NCBI GenBank assembly: GCA_014825775.1
Contig: MVAQ01000079.1
Coordinates: 1 to 64,000 of the forward strand
Source of the DNA: Krasilnikovozyma curviuscula
Taxonomy: Eukaryota > Basidiomycota > Tremellomycetes > Cystofilobasidiales > Mrakiaceae
DNA length: 64,000 bases
Reading direction: 5' to 3'
Part shown: piece by piece, positions 37,701 to 48,769 of the stretch
Numbering within the stretch: position 1 is the first letter of the stretch
How the letters are laid out: every line of letters starts with the position of its first letter
Translations under genes and position numbers: made by a program
The notes under the pieces: generated by a model
Told to the model about the DNA's origin: nothing
Databases searched by the model: none
The model's input: the letters and a program-made list of their open reading frames with translations, nothing else

Positions 37701-40700
37701 CTAGTATCCTGAAGGCCGCGATTCCGTAGTGTCGTACGCCCGAATCAATTTCGTTTGATCTTGCGAGTTCGTCTCTGTCTGACTGAAAGCAAACCCTCTG
37801 CTCCTCCTCATCCGCTGTGTCGCCCTGACCTTTTTGATGGCTTTTTGGAACCTATCAGAGGTAGCAACATCAGCGTCTTTGAAAAAGCCGAATATGAAAG
37901 AGGTTTAAACGTACTGTTCTTCCCGAGGTCGGTAGTCGCTCAGATTGTACTTCTGAATTTCCTGCACAATGTGGTAAGATTGAGGTTTGTATGTCCTCAC
38001 ATAGCTAAAAAGAAACAAAGGGCGTGTCAGAAACAAAATGGCCTCTTTACACGACTTGTTATTTGAAGCAGGAGAACAAAAGTGACTTACTACTTCCAAA
38101 CGTAGTCTCTGAAAAGTGCAACGACAGGGAATAATATTAAGCAGAAGTAAAATACACTGTCACCCCAGAGCTTTGGAACAATTCCAAAGTATTCCCTCGA
38201 GACGTGAGTTAGAGGGGCAATCAAGGCGTACAGGGGTAGGAACATCATCGTGAAAATGAATGAACCTGGGATGGCGGCAAGGGTGTACTTCGTCCAAACA
38301 CTACATGACACAACACCATCAGCAACCATATCTGAAATGGAGAAGCAGCTGAGATGAGTGAGCTCACTCGGATACCAAAGCAGCCTTCCCTAACACAGTC
38401 AACAGGACGGCAAGGTAAAGGGTCGTCCCCCAGACCCAGTGTCCAGTATCGTCTCCATCAGGGGTTACCAAACTCCTCCAGAAAACACACAAAGAGAGAA
38501 TGAACAGTAGCTAAGAAGAGCGCAGTACGCATGTCAATTTTAGAATTCTAGCAATAGATCACCTCTCGGGCACATACCAGGCTGTGATATAGCGCGTTGA
38601 TGACCCACTGCCAGAATGCTTTTGGAGAGAAGAAGTGATTCTTCTGTCCCAAATGGTAGAGTTGCGGGTAACGATCCAGCATACGTGCGCTGACGAACTG
38701 GTCAAAGACACCAATCACCAGTGGTGGGAGCAATGTGAAAGCGACGTTGTAAAGCGAGAGCGTCCAGGATTCGTAGGCAATTTGGCCCGAGAAATTGTTG
38801 AGGAACGAGTACTAGAGAACAACGATTGTCAGCAAAGCGAGAAGGCGTTGTAGACATCAACAGAGAGACATACGTAGAACTGTGTCATGTAAAGTGCAAT
38901 GTTCTTGTAGAAGGAATCTGTTGATAATAGACATGTTAGACGAGAGATCGATATAAATTTAAAAAATGTCTTACACAGAATGAGCTTAGAAAGACGTTGA
39001 TAACTCCATGCGCCGTGAACCAGTAACAGCTTCTTCAAGTACCTGAATTGAGAGATCGCAACATCAGCCGAACGAGCAGCTTGGAGACCCTATGAATCAA
39101 AAAGACAATGTTAGATGTCAGAATGTGGGAACCTGTACGACTCGCTCCAAAGGTCAGTCACAGACCTCGACTCCGGAAATTCCAACGCCAATGTGAGCGG
39201 ACTGAATCATTGGCACATCATTGGCACCATCTCCAATGGCAAGCAAGATTGCACTTGTATTTTTCTTGACTAACTGAACGACTAGGGATTTCTGAAGAGG
39301 CGACACTCGACCTGAGGAAAGCGATCGATGGTAAGAGAAAGGCCGCGTCGTTTGATTAAAGTATCAGAAAATACTCACAGCACACCACAGCCTTGCACAT
39401 AATTGCAAGCTCCAGGAACATTCCAGAAATTTCTTTGTCAAGAGCGAAAGACAAACTCTTTCCATCTGAGGGTTTCGAAGTAGATCAAAGAGGGATCAGC
39501 AGCAGTAGTAGTACCCAGAGCAAAGTTATTGAAAACAGACCGATGACTAGAGCAAGATCCTCCATATCTCCTGATGATCTTTGATTCTTGATAGCTTGAA
39601 GTCTTTTGCTAATGAACGAGTAAGTGTCCTGCGCTGTTTCCTGATTGACGATGACCTAAAACCCGAAGCGACGTGTGTCAGTCACAAGTCATGAAACAAT
39701 ATTTTCACTGATCTAGAAAACGAACAAGGTTCATTGATTCAGTGATGAGCCTGCAAGAGAGCCCTATGTTGATCGCAGTTTCTTGTCGGTCACCAGTCAA
39801 GACCCAAACCTGAAGCCGGCCAGTATTATTTGAAAAGGTGTGTAAGAGCCAGAACCAATAATAAATTGAGAATGGAAATAGTACTGACCTTGATACCAGC
39901 CTGTTGAAGGGTATGAATCGTGTCTGGTACTCCTTCCTGCAGTTTATCCTCTATGGCAGTTGCACCTAACAAGGACAAGTTCTTCTCAATCAGCTCGGCA
40001 ACGGCATCGAGAGCCTCACTTCTGCCGTTGATCTGAGCAGCCGCTTGGTCATACAGCGCAGACCACTGCTTATATTCGTCTAGTGGGATGTCACGATATG
40101 AGAGACAGAGTGTTCGGAGACCTTCGGTTGCGTAATCCTGCAAGAGCAAAGATGACATAAGTCAAGCAGATAATTGTAACCTGAAACATCAGGGCAAGTA
40201 TCAAAGGTACTCACTTCCAAATGCACGAGTGTACTCTCCACGAACGGATTATTTGGGCCCAATCTCTCTAAGATAACCGTATCAGCTCCTTTACAATAGA
40301 GCTTGATTTTTCCATCTGGACCCCTCACGATCGTTGACATTCTCTTTCGAGTAGAGTTGAACTCGCAAACATTGAGGATTTCGAATTCTTGCGGCGAGCC
40401 TTGAATATTGACGAAGACGGATTTGGGTTTTCGGACCTAGTTGGATTAGAATAGAAGGCGTCAATTAGCGGTTTGGCCGGCGTGAGCCTGAGGCAGAATG
40501 CAGAACTTACGTTGAATTGGTAACCTAAGAGCTCCGCACCGGACACTAGCGCAGCCTCATCCGGACTACTTGCCTGATAGATTATCTTTTCGTCCTTAAC
40601 CTCCGGAATTACCGTGTGGCAGACACTCAACAGCTTCAAGAACTCTCTGACGACCTCACTCTCCTCCTCACTCTTCGAAGTCGAGAGCCGTCTGAGCTCA

Positions 40701-43443
40701 TCAAACGACTGCTGCCCGCCTTGATAAGTCCCATCAGGCAATAGCTCCCCACGCTTACCCTCTTCAACGATTTCGGAGTACGCGACACCAGCAATTGAGC
40801 ACTGCTGGAACTCCATCTCGTTCCTCGTCAAGGTCCCCGTCTTGTCAGAGAAGATGTACTCAATCTGTCCCAGCTCTTCGACGAGGGATGAGGTTCGGCA
40901 GACGGCAGGGGTATCAGTTTTTTCGTAGTACATGTCAAGATCAGCATTGATCAATTGAGCTTGTTGGTATTTGACGACTTCGACAGTGACGATAAGCCTA
41001 CGAAAGGTACATGTCAGTGGAGAGTGATTCGACAAGATGGGAATGAAGAATATGAAGGGTTTGTTAGACACGTACGATATTGGGATCAAGTTGTTGTAAA
41101 GAATGATGAAGGTAAGGATATCTAAGGAAGGAAACAGAGGCAGATTGGCAGGTAAGCTAATAAGGCCACCGCGGAGCACGATGGTGTGACGGACCTTCGA
41201 TGAAAAACTTGGCTTTATTTTCTGACGAATCAGTTGATCTTAGATACCACTGGGAGCTTGAAAAGACCCACTACCAAAATCCAAGCGGCATCAGCGCCAG
41301 TTTGCAACTGAAAAGAATGGAAATGTGAGGGGACTGACAGCTCTGATGCTCGAACCGATGGTAGAAGCCAATGATAACGCTAGGAGAGCGAGAAAAAGGT
41401 AAAAGATCTGCCTGTTCATCTGTCGCTCGACGGCCGTCCTTTTAACAGGTGGAGTTCTACGCCGGCAACCCTCAAAAATCAGCAAAAGAACAGACAAGCT
41501 TCAAGCCACAATGAAAAAGAAAACGTCACTTACGAAGCGTTCCTCATCAGCTTTGTCTCTTTACCCCCGGCAATGACGATAGCAAAGCACCACGCAGTAT
41601 TCCTCAGCTGCGCTCCCCTTAGCAACATTTGATCGGGTCCTAGCGGTAGCGTCTTCGTAAGCTCGCCCGAGGTCGCAGATGAGAGGTGCAGCGTGCCCGT
41701 GTAGGTATGGAGCGATGCGTTGGGCGCCTCAGAGGTGATATGCCCTCGGATGGAAGCTAAGTGGGACGGGGTGAGGATGTGGGATGTCGCAGGCAGGGAT
41801 TGTTTAATTTTCAAGTTCGTTTCACTGTAAATGGGTGCGATTGTTTAGATTTACATGAACGATGGGGAAGAGAGTGAAAGAATAGAAGTAAAAAAAACTC
41901 ACCCATCGAGATTGGCTGTCTCGACATATCCCAATCCATCCGGCTCACTACTACTAATAAGCACACAGTCTGCGGGAATAAAGTCATCCTTCTCCAGTCG
42001 AATGATGTCGCCGACTAAGATCTTTTTCCAGGGCTTCTCGATCCAGTGGTCACCAAAGAGCACTTTGGCTAGACTTGCATTCAGAGACTTATCCGACGCG
42101 TGCCGTTTCTGAATGAACCAGATGCAAAGAAAGTGGAAACTTGATCAGGATCTAGCGATGAGAAGCAGGGTTCAAAAGCAGAAGAGGGTATCCTTACGAG
42201 ATCTTCTTCCATCTCCTTATACGCACTCGCTAGCAGAACCAACGCCAAAGGAAGGATAGTAGTGTACCTGTTTGTCGGTGAAACACCTGGGATTTGTTGA
42301 ATAAGGGCAGTAAATAAGAAGAAGACGTTTGCTGCTTTTGAGAATTGTTCTGTGGTTTGAAAGTGCGAAAGAAAGGTGCTACGTCAGCTTACGAGCCCAG
42401 CTGAACGAAGCGCATGCAAATCCAAGCTGTAGCAACAAACAATGGGAAAGAGAAGAGCTCACCTGTGAAGAATTTTGGGACGAACGTAACGACGTTGTAC
42501 TTTGCGGTACTAACGCCGTTGCCTTCAAACTTGACGACTTTATTGCCCTCCTCATCATTGATCCTGACCTCCCTCGGCGTCCCTTCCTTCTCCGCCTTTT
42601 TCTTCCCGTCTCTCGAGAACAACGATCCCCATTCAACCGCACCCAACGACGCACCAATCTCGTTCGTGCGAACCTTGATACCATCAATGAACCCCCCCGC
42701 ACCACGTGCCCCTCGACCGAGAGATCCAAACGGGGACGACCCAGGGTATTGATGTCCATTACCCAGGCCGGCTTCAGAAAATTCGTATTCAGACTGGTAG
42801 TCGAACCCGGCTGGGGGTGCGGCGTCGGACGTCAGAGGTAAGTCGGCTTCGATGGATTTGTTGTTGCCGCCGCTGCCGTAGCGAGAGGACTTCTGAGCAT
42901 TGTTGGTCAAGTAGGCATTGGATGAGAAGGAAGGTGCTATTGATGCTGTGTCGAAACCAGGCTCATCCTCGTCATCGCTGAAGTATGTTCGAGACGCGCG
43001 AAGGAAGAAGCAGCAACGGTGGAGGACGTCAGACACCAGAAGCAAACACACAGTAAAGAGGTAGAAGTGGGGTTTCTTACAAGAAAGGGCTAAATTCAGG
43101 GAGTACAGGAAGGCATAGCTTTAGTATGTCGACAGCGAAGGAAGGAGTGAAGCATGGTAGAGAACGATGTATGCTACTCACTCTAACTGACGGGCTGTTG
43201 GGGGCTTCGCACCTGCTGTCGAAGAAGAAGCTGCTGGGGCGAAATCAGCGAAAGGATCTGAAGAATCTTGAGGACCTCGAGACTAATATGGAGGGGTGTC
43301 AAGAGCAAGGAGGTGAGTTCCTTGAAAGCGCTCTGCAGATGGAAAGGCATTCAGTTGAGACGTACTTTGGACACGATGACGTCCTTGAAAGGGTCTTCAT
43401 CCTCGTCTTCATCTCCTTGGATTATTCGGTTCGAGTAACTCAT
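37701..43443 (-). CDS. DRS2: P4-type phospholipid flippase, Drs2 family
   Basis: This is a trans-Golgi aminophospholipid flippase that moves phosphatidylserine and phosphatidylethanolamine to the cytosolic leaflet, powering vesicle formation. From ATG 43443 ([19 protein letters not shown]) the first 230 residues are acidic, Ser/Gly-rich and cytosolic. The P4 core begins with [13 protein letters not shown]. Motifs in order: [15 protein letters not shown] (actuator DGET), [15 protein letters not shown] (membrane span 4 with the P4 PISL-type motif), [20 protein letters not shown] (phosphorylated Asp), [32 protein letters not shown] (nucleotide domain), TGDRQETAI and the hinge Asp region [13 protein letters not shown]. 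The C-terminus is [25 protein letters not shown], the Drs2/ATP8A autoregulatory tail. About 1,350 residues in about 20 short-intron exons. It lies head-to-head with RER1. Confidence 0.95.
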
Positions 43444-43722
43444 CGCTGCTCGTCACTCGATTTGATCGTCGAGAGAAACTCGTGTCGTCGCTGCAGCTGG
43501 CACAGCTCTTTGGCCTTTTTTTTTTAACAATCAAACTGATTTGCTACTGCATTGAAACAATTAGTAGATAAATCAGTATGTCAGGTTACTGAATAGCTAT
43601 AGTTAATAAATTTCTCAGGTTCAGCTTTCGAGATGTTTGCGAAAATGGGCGTACCTTTTGCGTCTGCCTCTGTTGCTGGCAGCGAACCGTCAAACCGATT
43701 TAGAGGACGAAGACTGGACAGG
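43444..43722. promoter_or_regulatory. Bidirectional promoter of DRS2 and RER1
   Basis: About 280 bp separate the two ATGs (190 bp if RER1 starts at 43633). It contains an A/T-rich core at about 43510-43620 with a poly-T run. No perfect TATA box was noted. Confidence 0.55.
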
Positions 43723-45210
43723 ATGGCTGCACCACCACCCCCTCCGCCATCAGGCACCCCACCTGCTGTGTCTGTTCCCTCCCCTGCGACAGCACCAACC
43801 TCTCAGCAACCGTTACGACCAGCAGGCAACCCACCGCCCGCCAGCCAGCCGCCAGCAGCCACATCTCATTCCCACTACAGCAACCAGTACAACAACCCTG
43901 CTGCCATGTACCCTATCCCCCCTAACCCTGCGTCAACCATCGATAACCCCGCAGAAGCCTTCATCAACAAGAGCTCAGAATACTCGAAGCAGTTCCAGGC
44001 GATCCTGGACAGGCTCACACCCCATACGGTTCAAAGATGGACTGGCACCGCCGTCCTCCTCTTCATCTTTGCATTGAGAGTTATCATAGGCCAAGGGGTG
44101 AGTGCGGACGCGAGCTGCTACTTTTCTGTATGAATGAAAGCAAGAAGGACGAGAAAAGCTAAACATATCCCTTTTATGCATCCCGCGCGCGCTGGCTCTC
44201 TTTCTCTCTCTGTGCATTGCTCTTCCACACAGTGGTACATCGGTAAGCTGGCGACACGAACCATCTTTTCCTTTATCCAAAGCACCAGAACTCATTTGGT
44301 CTCTTGTTTATTCAGTTTGCTATGGTCTCAGCATCTACCTCCTCAACATCTTCCTCGCGTCAGTCCCTTCCTTCAAAAACCTTCCACACACCCTCTTGGT
44401 CATCTCCCTTTTCGAACACCACACTTACTTATTTTCCATATAGCTTTCTCCAACCCCGATTCGACCCCGCCCTCGAAGCCGACCTAACAGAGCAGGACAT
44501 CGAAGAAGGTGGGTCCACCTCACCGTCCAACGGCGAGTCTGGCAGTGGTGGGGGCGACGCGTTCAGCATCGCTGGCATCAAAAAGCTGTTTGGTACCAAT
44601 GGAGGCGGCAACACCGGTGAGGACGGAGAGGAGGAATTCAGACCATTCATTAGAAGATTACCTGGTTCGCTTCTTTCCCCTCCTTCTTTCTCTCAAGCTC
44701 AGCATCGGCTGACTGAGCATATGATTCTTGAAATTTTGCTTTTTTGTCTCTTTGTTTGGTACGAAATAGAGTTTAAATTCTGGCTCTCGGCGACGAGAGC
44801 GACTCTCTTCTCGCTCCTGCTCTCAATGACAAGAGCGAGCGATATACCCGTTTACTGGCCCATCCTCATGGTCTACTTCTTCACGTCTGTCCTCTTCGTT
44901 ATCTTATGTGGCTAAGCCGTCTCTGTTGCTGACAAGTGTTTGCATCTTGTTGGGTTCGGGACTCTATGTAGGTTGTTTGGGTTGACGATGCGCCGGCAAT
45001 TAAGGTGTGTAACGTTTTTTCTTACCTGCCCCAGACTCCTGTTGACATCCGTCCACCTCTACTCCTTCAGGCACATGATCAAGTTCAAATACATCCCATT
45101 CGATAGTAAGTTCTCTCTTTACCTCTGTGTTTCCCCGTGACGTTGCTCATACCTCTCTTCTGCCTTTAGTCGGAAGAAAGACCACGTACGGTCGGAAATC
45201 AAACAAATAG
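43723..45210 (+). CDS. RER1: Golgi-ER retrieval receptor Rer1
   Basis: Rer1 is a four-span early-Golgi receptor that returns ER membrane proteins through COPI. The start at 43723 gives MAAPPPPPPSGTPP; an in-frame ATG at 43633 would add 30 residues. An unusual Pro/Gln/Ser-rich N-terminal tail of about 80 residues precedes the Rer1 domain. The domain reads EYSKQFQAILDRLTPHTVQRW, then GTAVLLFIFALRVIIGQGWYI, CYGLSIYLLNIFLAF, LQPRFDPALEADL, EEFRPFIRRLPEFKFW, then ATLFSLLLSMTRASDIPVYW and PILMVYFF. It ends RQLRHMIKFKYIPFDIGRKTTYGRKSNK. The acidic loop before the FRPFIRRLPEFKFW motif carries a Gly/Ser-rich insert. About 270 residues against about 190 in yeast. AATAAA at 45359-45364. Confidence 0.94.
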
Positions 45211-45695
45211 TCGACAACGTGTGTCTCTGAAGGAGTCGAGAGGAGTTGAGAAAGTAACAGCGGGCCAACCTCTTTGGCCTGTTTTTTTTTGTTTTCTATT
45301 AGGACGGTGGTAGCGCTTTTGGTTTGATTGATGGGGTTGGTTGACAAGCTCATTTTAGAATAAAGGGTTCTCATTTGATTTTCCTTTTTTGTCATTGCTA
45401 TCTCCCCTTCATTGTGACAGTCACCCTCTTCGGCACATTTCCCTCCTCCGTTTTCCCTACTTCAACTTAAACTCCTTTTTCTATCCCTACTCCTTCCTCC
45501 CTTGTTTGGATACATAAAGACCAAAGAGGTCGTATTCTGTTTAGCGGATTTGTCCTAGTTTCTTGCGCGAAGAGGTTGTGTTGCCAAACGAGCGCTAACG
45601 CATGCCCTGTTCTCGCCTTCAACCCAACCAGAAAATGAACAAGCTAATCCATGAAACCCTTCACAGGGTAAAGCAAGATTTCTACCATAAGACAT
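45211..45695. other. Convergent 3' spacer of RER1 and the bL34m gene
   Basis: AATAAA at 45359-45364 serves RER1. The rest is C/T-rich 3' sequence with no supported gene. Confidence 0.55.
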
Positions 45696-46043
45696 CTAAT
45701 GCGACAGGACCTTGACCCCCTTGTCCCTCTTCCTCTCAAGTATCTTCCTCCAGCTAGTTGTCTTCAGCAGCCTCAGGAACCCGTGCTTCCTCTTTCTCTG
45801 GTACGTGTTAGGCTGGTAGTTGCATCCGCGGGGTTTCGACTTCCACCTCACGGCCTGAGCGAGCGTGGGCGAGAGGAGCGGGAAAATTGGGCGAGAGGAG
45901 TTGAGGGAGAGAAACGGCGACGGCGAGGCGGTAATTGAGGTGCTTGTCAGTGAGGATCGAGTGGGTAGCAGGTGCGTGATAGTGGATGTCGAGGGTGTAA
46001 AGAGAGACAGGCGATGAGCAGAGGGGAGCACTATTCGAGGCAT
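45696..46043 (-). CDS. MRPL34: Mitochondrial large-subunit ribosomal protein bL34m
   Basis: A single exon of 115 residues. The N-terminal 70 residues (MPRIVLPSAHRLSLFTPSTS onward) are Ser/Thr/Arg-rich and lack acidic residues, as in mitochondrial presequences. The C-terminal 45 residues are a clear L34 domain: RGCNYQPNTYQRKRKHGFL, then RLLKTTSWRKILERKRDKG and VKVLSH. L34 is a small basic protein at the base of the large subunit. The ATG at 46043 is the first available; the frame extends seven codons upstream only from a TTG. A few residues differ from the typical RLKSKTGR loop (here LLKTTSWR). Confidence 0.93.
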   Translation of the reverse strand: MPRIVLPSAHRLSLFTPSTSTITHLLPTRSSLTSTSITASPSPFLSLNSSRPIFPLLSPTLAQAVRWKSKPRGCNYQPNTYQRKRKHGFLRLLKTTSWRKILERKRDKGVKVLSH

Positions 46044-46390
46044 CGTTTCGTTCCAAGAATTCAAGTACTGGCTCTGAGGAAGACGAAGGGGGAAGAAAAA
46101 GTCAAGGAGAGATTTTCTGGAGACGAAGAACGGTCCAGCTTACAGGATATCAAATTAAAGTTCTTTTCCTGATGTTTAAGAGGTAAGGTGAAGTTAGGAA
46201 GAAGCTGGTGGAGCGAACTTAGCCCGTGCGCTTTTTCGCTGGTCCTGCGAGTGGTAGAACTTCAGCCGTATTTATTTTCTTGCGATTTTTTCCTTTGCGA
46301 GAACTTCGCTGGATTTGAAATCCATATACAAGTCTAAGCTCTATCTGAAGAAGAAGTATCCTCTAACATGGTGTCTTCTTATTTCGCGAT
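46044..46390. other. Spacer between the bL34m gene and the FAD oxidase gene
   Basis: This is the promoter side of the bL34m gene and 3' side of the oxidase gene. Nothing else was recognised. Confidence 0.5.
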
Positions 46391-48186
46391 CTAGGCTTTG
46401 AGGTCGTCAGCCGTCGCAAGTTCACTTTTGACGATGTATCGGTCTGCCCAAGGAATCGGGCGGTGATCTGGTTCAAAAGAGCAACAAGAAAAACACAACG
46501 TGTGAGTTCAAATCTCAATTAAAACGAGATATAAACGACAACTGACCAGCACCAGCCATGGTAGATCGATTTGACCAACTCCACTTTTGGTTGAGCACCT
46601 CGGAGAGAGTCCCTTCAATTCTCTGAACGATGTATTTTCCAATGACAGGGAAGAACTTGAAAGCGTGTCCCGAGCCTGTATCATCACCGACAAAGTGAGC
46701 CCTGGCGGTGGTCAGAGAAGCTGCACATTGTCAAGGCAACTCACCAGCAGTAGCGAAGAACACATTTTTATATGTCGAATGGTAATCAATCAAAAACTCT
46801 CCGTTCTCACTTTCGGTGTACCAACAAAGCCTAGTTCCAGAGAAGTCCTTCTTAGCGAGTTCTGGGTAGAACTTCGACAAGCTTTCACGCAGGCGCTTCA
46901 CCATTGTTTTGGGGATGTAGCCGTCTTCAAATCCCGGAGTAAGAACTGTTTTGGGTTCGGATATCTGGTCAGCGTTGAGGGATTCGTGACCAGCGTGGTG
47001 AATCGCAATCTTGACCTTTATGACCCGAAGAAAGGATGTCAGAGATGATTGAAATACCAGAGACAATTGGTACAACTCACAATTCCTTCTGAAGTAGGTG
47101 GGAAGACGTAAGCGCCGCTAGAGAAGTTCAGGACAACTGGCATTCTGGTTTAAAAAAATAATGAGTCAACTTCTGATAGCAACCTCAACAGACTGGTGGC
47201 GCACTACTGACTTTGAGTATTCTTCCGCTTCTGCTGGTGTGAGCTGGACCTTCGCAACGCTCTGTCCAGTAGCTTTGATCTTCTTGGTCAGCCCGATGGT
47301 CTCTGTAGAGAAGACAGAAGGAGTCCTGTCGAGATGAAAGGTGGGCGGTCAGCAAACTCCAACCCATCGGAAACTCATTGATACTCACCAGGCTCCGGTC
47401 GCAATCACGTAGAGATCAGCTGTTAGGATCTCTCCATTGGCCAACAAAACTCCCTCGACCTTTCCGTCGACCTCCTTCAAACCTTTGACGACCACTCCAG
47501 CTTCAATCGTTCCTCCCAGTGCCTTGACGCGCTTCATGCCGACCTCTAACGCCCTTCGCGCCTCAGCCCATCCACCGACTTTATTCAAGTAACCTTCCAT
47601 ATCCTTGAATTCGCCAAGGATATGTGGGTAGTCCTTGTAGTGCTCAGCGATTGCCGCTGAGTCTTTCATGTAAATTGGCTCGAGGTTTAGCGCCAGCACC
47701 GACTGGTACGACTGGAGGGCGAACTCGTCTGCTGGAGCAGTCCCTGAGTCGTTCTGGTCAGCGAGGATGAGCGCGCCAGATCTGTGGTGTGAAACGGAAG
47801 TATAAGCGCCGGGTCGTGGACACTGCTTATATCCCGTGAGACGACAAGAGGAGAGAAGACACTCACTCGTGATATGTACCCTCCCACTTCTCAGTCCTCC
47901 ACTCTTCAACAGCGTCGAGTGACATCTTGGCCAGCACTTTGCAGTCATAGTCTCCGGCCCTGATGATCTTATTCAAGTCGTAACTGGCGGCGTCTTCCGC
48001 TGGGACCACTGCAGCTCGGTCGATGATCTTGACGCTTTTGTAGCCCTGCTCGAGAAGTTCGATGGCTGTAGAAACACCAAAGATACCTGATAGAAAGGCG
48101 GTTGAGTTCAGAGAACAGCCAAGACTAAAAGGTAGACGCGATTACTCACCGCATCCTACTATCAAAACGCTTTTTTCGTTGGTCAT
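46391..48186 (-). CDS. FAD-dependent amine oxidase of the fructosyl-amino-acid/sarcosine oxidase family
   Basis: This is a DAO-fold flavoenzyme. From ATG 48186 the sequence opens with the dinucleotide-binding fold VLIVGCGIFGVSTAIELLEQG, ending in Asp (KIIDRA) at the ribose position. Further segments: EEWRTEKWEGTYHESGALIL; ALGGTIEAGVVVKGLKEVDG (second FAD-contacting strand); ADLYVIATGAWTPSVFS (GAWT motif); and LCWYTESENGEFLIDYH, followed by VFFATAGSGHAFKFFPVIG, the family block next to the covalent flavin. In this family Cys of the CWY segment links 8-alpha of FAD. Relatives oxidise N-substituted amino acids (fructosyl amino acids, sarcosine, pipecolate, saccharopine), releasing H2O2. Which substrate is used cannot be told. 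About 450 residues in about six exons. TATAAA lies 68 bp upstream. It is first of four co-oriented catabolic genes. Confidence 0.88.
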
Positions 48187-48769
48187 TCTGCGGACAATGC
48201 TAGAGCTGAAACAAGGTGAAAACGAATAATCGATGGACTGGACAACTGCCTCCTTTATATGTCGACTGAGTGAGCTGCAATGACTCGAGTGGAAGTTGGG
48301 AGAACACAGAGAAATTACGATTTTTTGACTCGGTACTCGGTCGCTTGTTTTCAGGCGCAGAGCGGCATATCTTATCTTGCATCGAACCTTTTAAACAACT
48401 TCCCAGTCACAAAATCTGCTGTCGAATGCTCAAGAAAGTAAGAAAGCAGGGCGATACAAATGCGAATTCCGGAATCATCGCGAAGCGGGACGCGATGATC
48501 TTTCTATAGCCGATCGATCTCATTTCCAGTATGTTTCTTTCAACGAAAGGGCCGAGAGAGCTTGTGGTTCTGTCCGTAGGGCCAATGCGAGCTCTGCACG
48601 CCACGATTAGCCCATCGAGCAATCTCGGTAAGAGTACACCTCTCTTGACTCGCGCCTTGCTATCGTCACAGTCCGAGATTTTAATGGAGTCTCAGTCAAC
48701 GTATCAATTTTTAAATCCCAAAATAAAACGTATCCTTTTTCCAGATATTCCAAGAGAAAAGCACACACT
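48187..48769. promoter_or_regulatory. Promoter region of the FAD oxidase gene
   Basis: This is a 583-bp spacer. A TATAAA on the minus strand at 48254-48259 lies 68 bp before the oxidase ATG. The distal part is the 3' region of the M20 gene. No other gene is supported. Confidence 0.55.
48254..48259 (-). promoter_or_regulatory. TATA box of the FAD oxidase gene
   Basis: TATAAA on the minus strand lies 68 bp before the ATG at 48186. Confidence 0.6.
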
